Positions 23,285 through 23,890 of a DNA stretch of 23,890 nt are shown one piece after another. The translations under genes and the position numbers were made by a program. The DNA lies in contig CAYNUG010000021.1 in NCBI GenBank assembly GCA_964400545.1, positions 1 to 23,890 on the forward strand. The letters run 5' to 3'. Origin of the DNA: UBA647 sp964400545. Lineage in GTDB: Bacteria; Acidobacteriota; Aminicenantia; UBA2199. Numbering within the stretch: the stretch's first letter is position 1; the number at the start of each line of letters is the position of its first letter. The notes beneath the pieces were generated by a model. The model saw only the letters and a program-made list of their open reading frames with translations. It searched no databases and was not told the DNA's origin.

Positions 23285-23890
23285 ATGAGAATAAATTTAG
23301 AATACCTGAAACAGTTTATTGATCATGAATATGATAAAAGTGATTTGAAAGAATTACTTGCTTCGATCGGGATTGAGGTTAATGCGATAATAGATTATAA
23401 CGGAAAGGATGTTTTTGAAGTAGAGATCACTCCCAATCGTCCTGACTGGTTGTCTCATTATGGAATAGCTCGTGAAATACATGCAAAAAATCCTTCACTG
23501 ATCCTGAAAGAAATAAAGACGGAGAGAAAGGAAAGTATTGATACAAGTGAGTTTGATGTTGAAATAAGAGATCGTAATGGTTGTGGAAGATATTCAGGTG
23601 CAATACTCAATGGTGTAAAGATCGGTAAATCTTCCATCGGACTCAGATCACTGATAGAAAGTTTTGGACTCAGATCTGTCAATAATATTGTAGATATTTC
23701 CAATCTTGTTCTAATGACCTACGGGCATCCCATTCACATATTTGATCTTGACAGGATCAGCGGGGAAAAAATAATTATCAGAAATGCAGAAAAAGGGGAA
23801 AAAATCGTATTGCTTGATGGAGAATCTAAGGAACTGGATGTTTCGGATCTGTTAATTTCAGACAGGGACAAGGCGATTGCCATCGCAGGG
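23285..23890 (+). CDS. pheT: Phenylalanyl-tRNA synthetase beta subunit, partial, lacking the EMAPII-like tRNA-binding domain
   Basis: 202 residues in one open frame running off the right edge. Residues 1-34 are the first half of the B1 domain (RINLEYLKQFIDHEYDKSDL on). The sequence passes directly to VFEVEITPNRPDWLSHYGIA (about 43-62), the second half of B1, then the B3/B4 editing region with SVNNIVDISNLVLMTYGHPI and FDLDRI. In full-length bacterial PheT about 110 residues of an OB-fold tRNA-binding (B2) domain lie between these halves; here there are only about 8. The frame is intact on both sides, so this is a domain loss, not a frameshift. The Shine-Dalgarno is weak (GGA in the pheS stop region). 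Confidence 0.93.
   Translation, partial: MRINLEYLKQFIDHEYDKSDLKELLASIGIEVNAIIDYNGKDVFEVEITPNRPDWLSHYGIAREIHAKNPSLILKEIKTERKESIDTSEFDVEIRDRNGCGRYSGAILNGVKIGKSSIGLRSLIESFGLRSVNNIVDISNLVLMTYGHPIHIFDLDRISGEKIIIRNAEKGEKIVLLDGESKELDVSDLLISDRDKAIAIAG

Overview
The window is a gene-dense, AT-rich stretch of bacterial chromosome. It holds 26 protein-coding genes (two cut by the window edges), three tRNAs and an SRP RNA, and almost every gap is short. I see no IS elements, phage genes, CRISPR arrays or rRNA. No single marker fixes the phylum. A Roadblock/MglA pair, DUF4416, DUF4342, a four-domain S1 protein and an archaeal-type (about 420-residue) LeuC relative suggest a Gram-negative lineage of the deep-branching or candidate-phylum kind, but this is only an inference. 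The first half carries metabolic and RNA-related genes, the second half information-processing genes.

Layout. 1-588 (minus): the N-terminus of a dGTPase-like hydrolase and a DUF4342 protein. 722-8730 (plus): one probable operon from a strong sigma70-type promoter, with an S1 RNA-binding protein, coaX, an unknown gene, tlyA, nadK, a Ca2+/cation antiporter, a large exported TPR plus beta-rich protein, and DUF4416. 8764-11575 (plus): pyrR-pyrB-pyrC from its own promoter. 11566-13011 (minus): tRNA-Met(CAU)-tilS, converging on pyrC with a 10-bp overlap. 13124-15902 (plus): tRNA-Ser(GGA), a degenerate tRNA-like segment, the SRP RNA, dnaX, ybaB and recR, the same order as in Bacillus subtilis. 15983-18854 (plus): a Roadblock protein, an MglA GTPase and a LeuC/LeuD-type hydro-lyase pair. 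18888 to the end (plus): HU, tRNA-Val(GAC), thrS, infC, rpmI, rplT, pheS and pheT, the classic thrS-to-pheT translation cluster.

I do not see a new defence or mobile system. The points most worth a second look are these. (1) tilS and thrS start 8 and 9 nt after the 3' end of a tRNA, and dnaX starts about 13 nt after the SRP RNA. None has a Shine-Dalgarno sequence, while most neighbouring genes have strong ones. (2) Two neighbouring synthetases have lost RNA-contacting domains: ThrRS has half a TGS domain, and PheRS beta has no EMAPII-like tRNA-binding domain. (3) PyrR is present but there is no room for a PyrR attenuator. (4) A degenerate tRNA-like structure lies between tRNA-Ser and the SRP RNA. 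(5) The LeuCD-like pair has unusual substrate-region residues and follows the MglA GTPase module.
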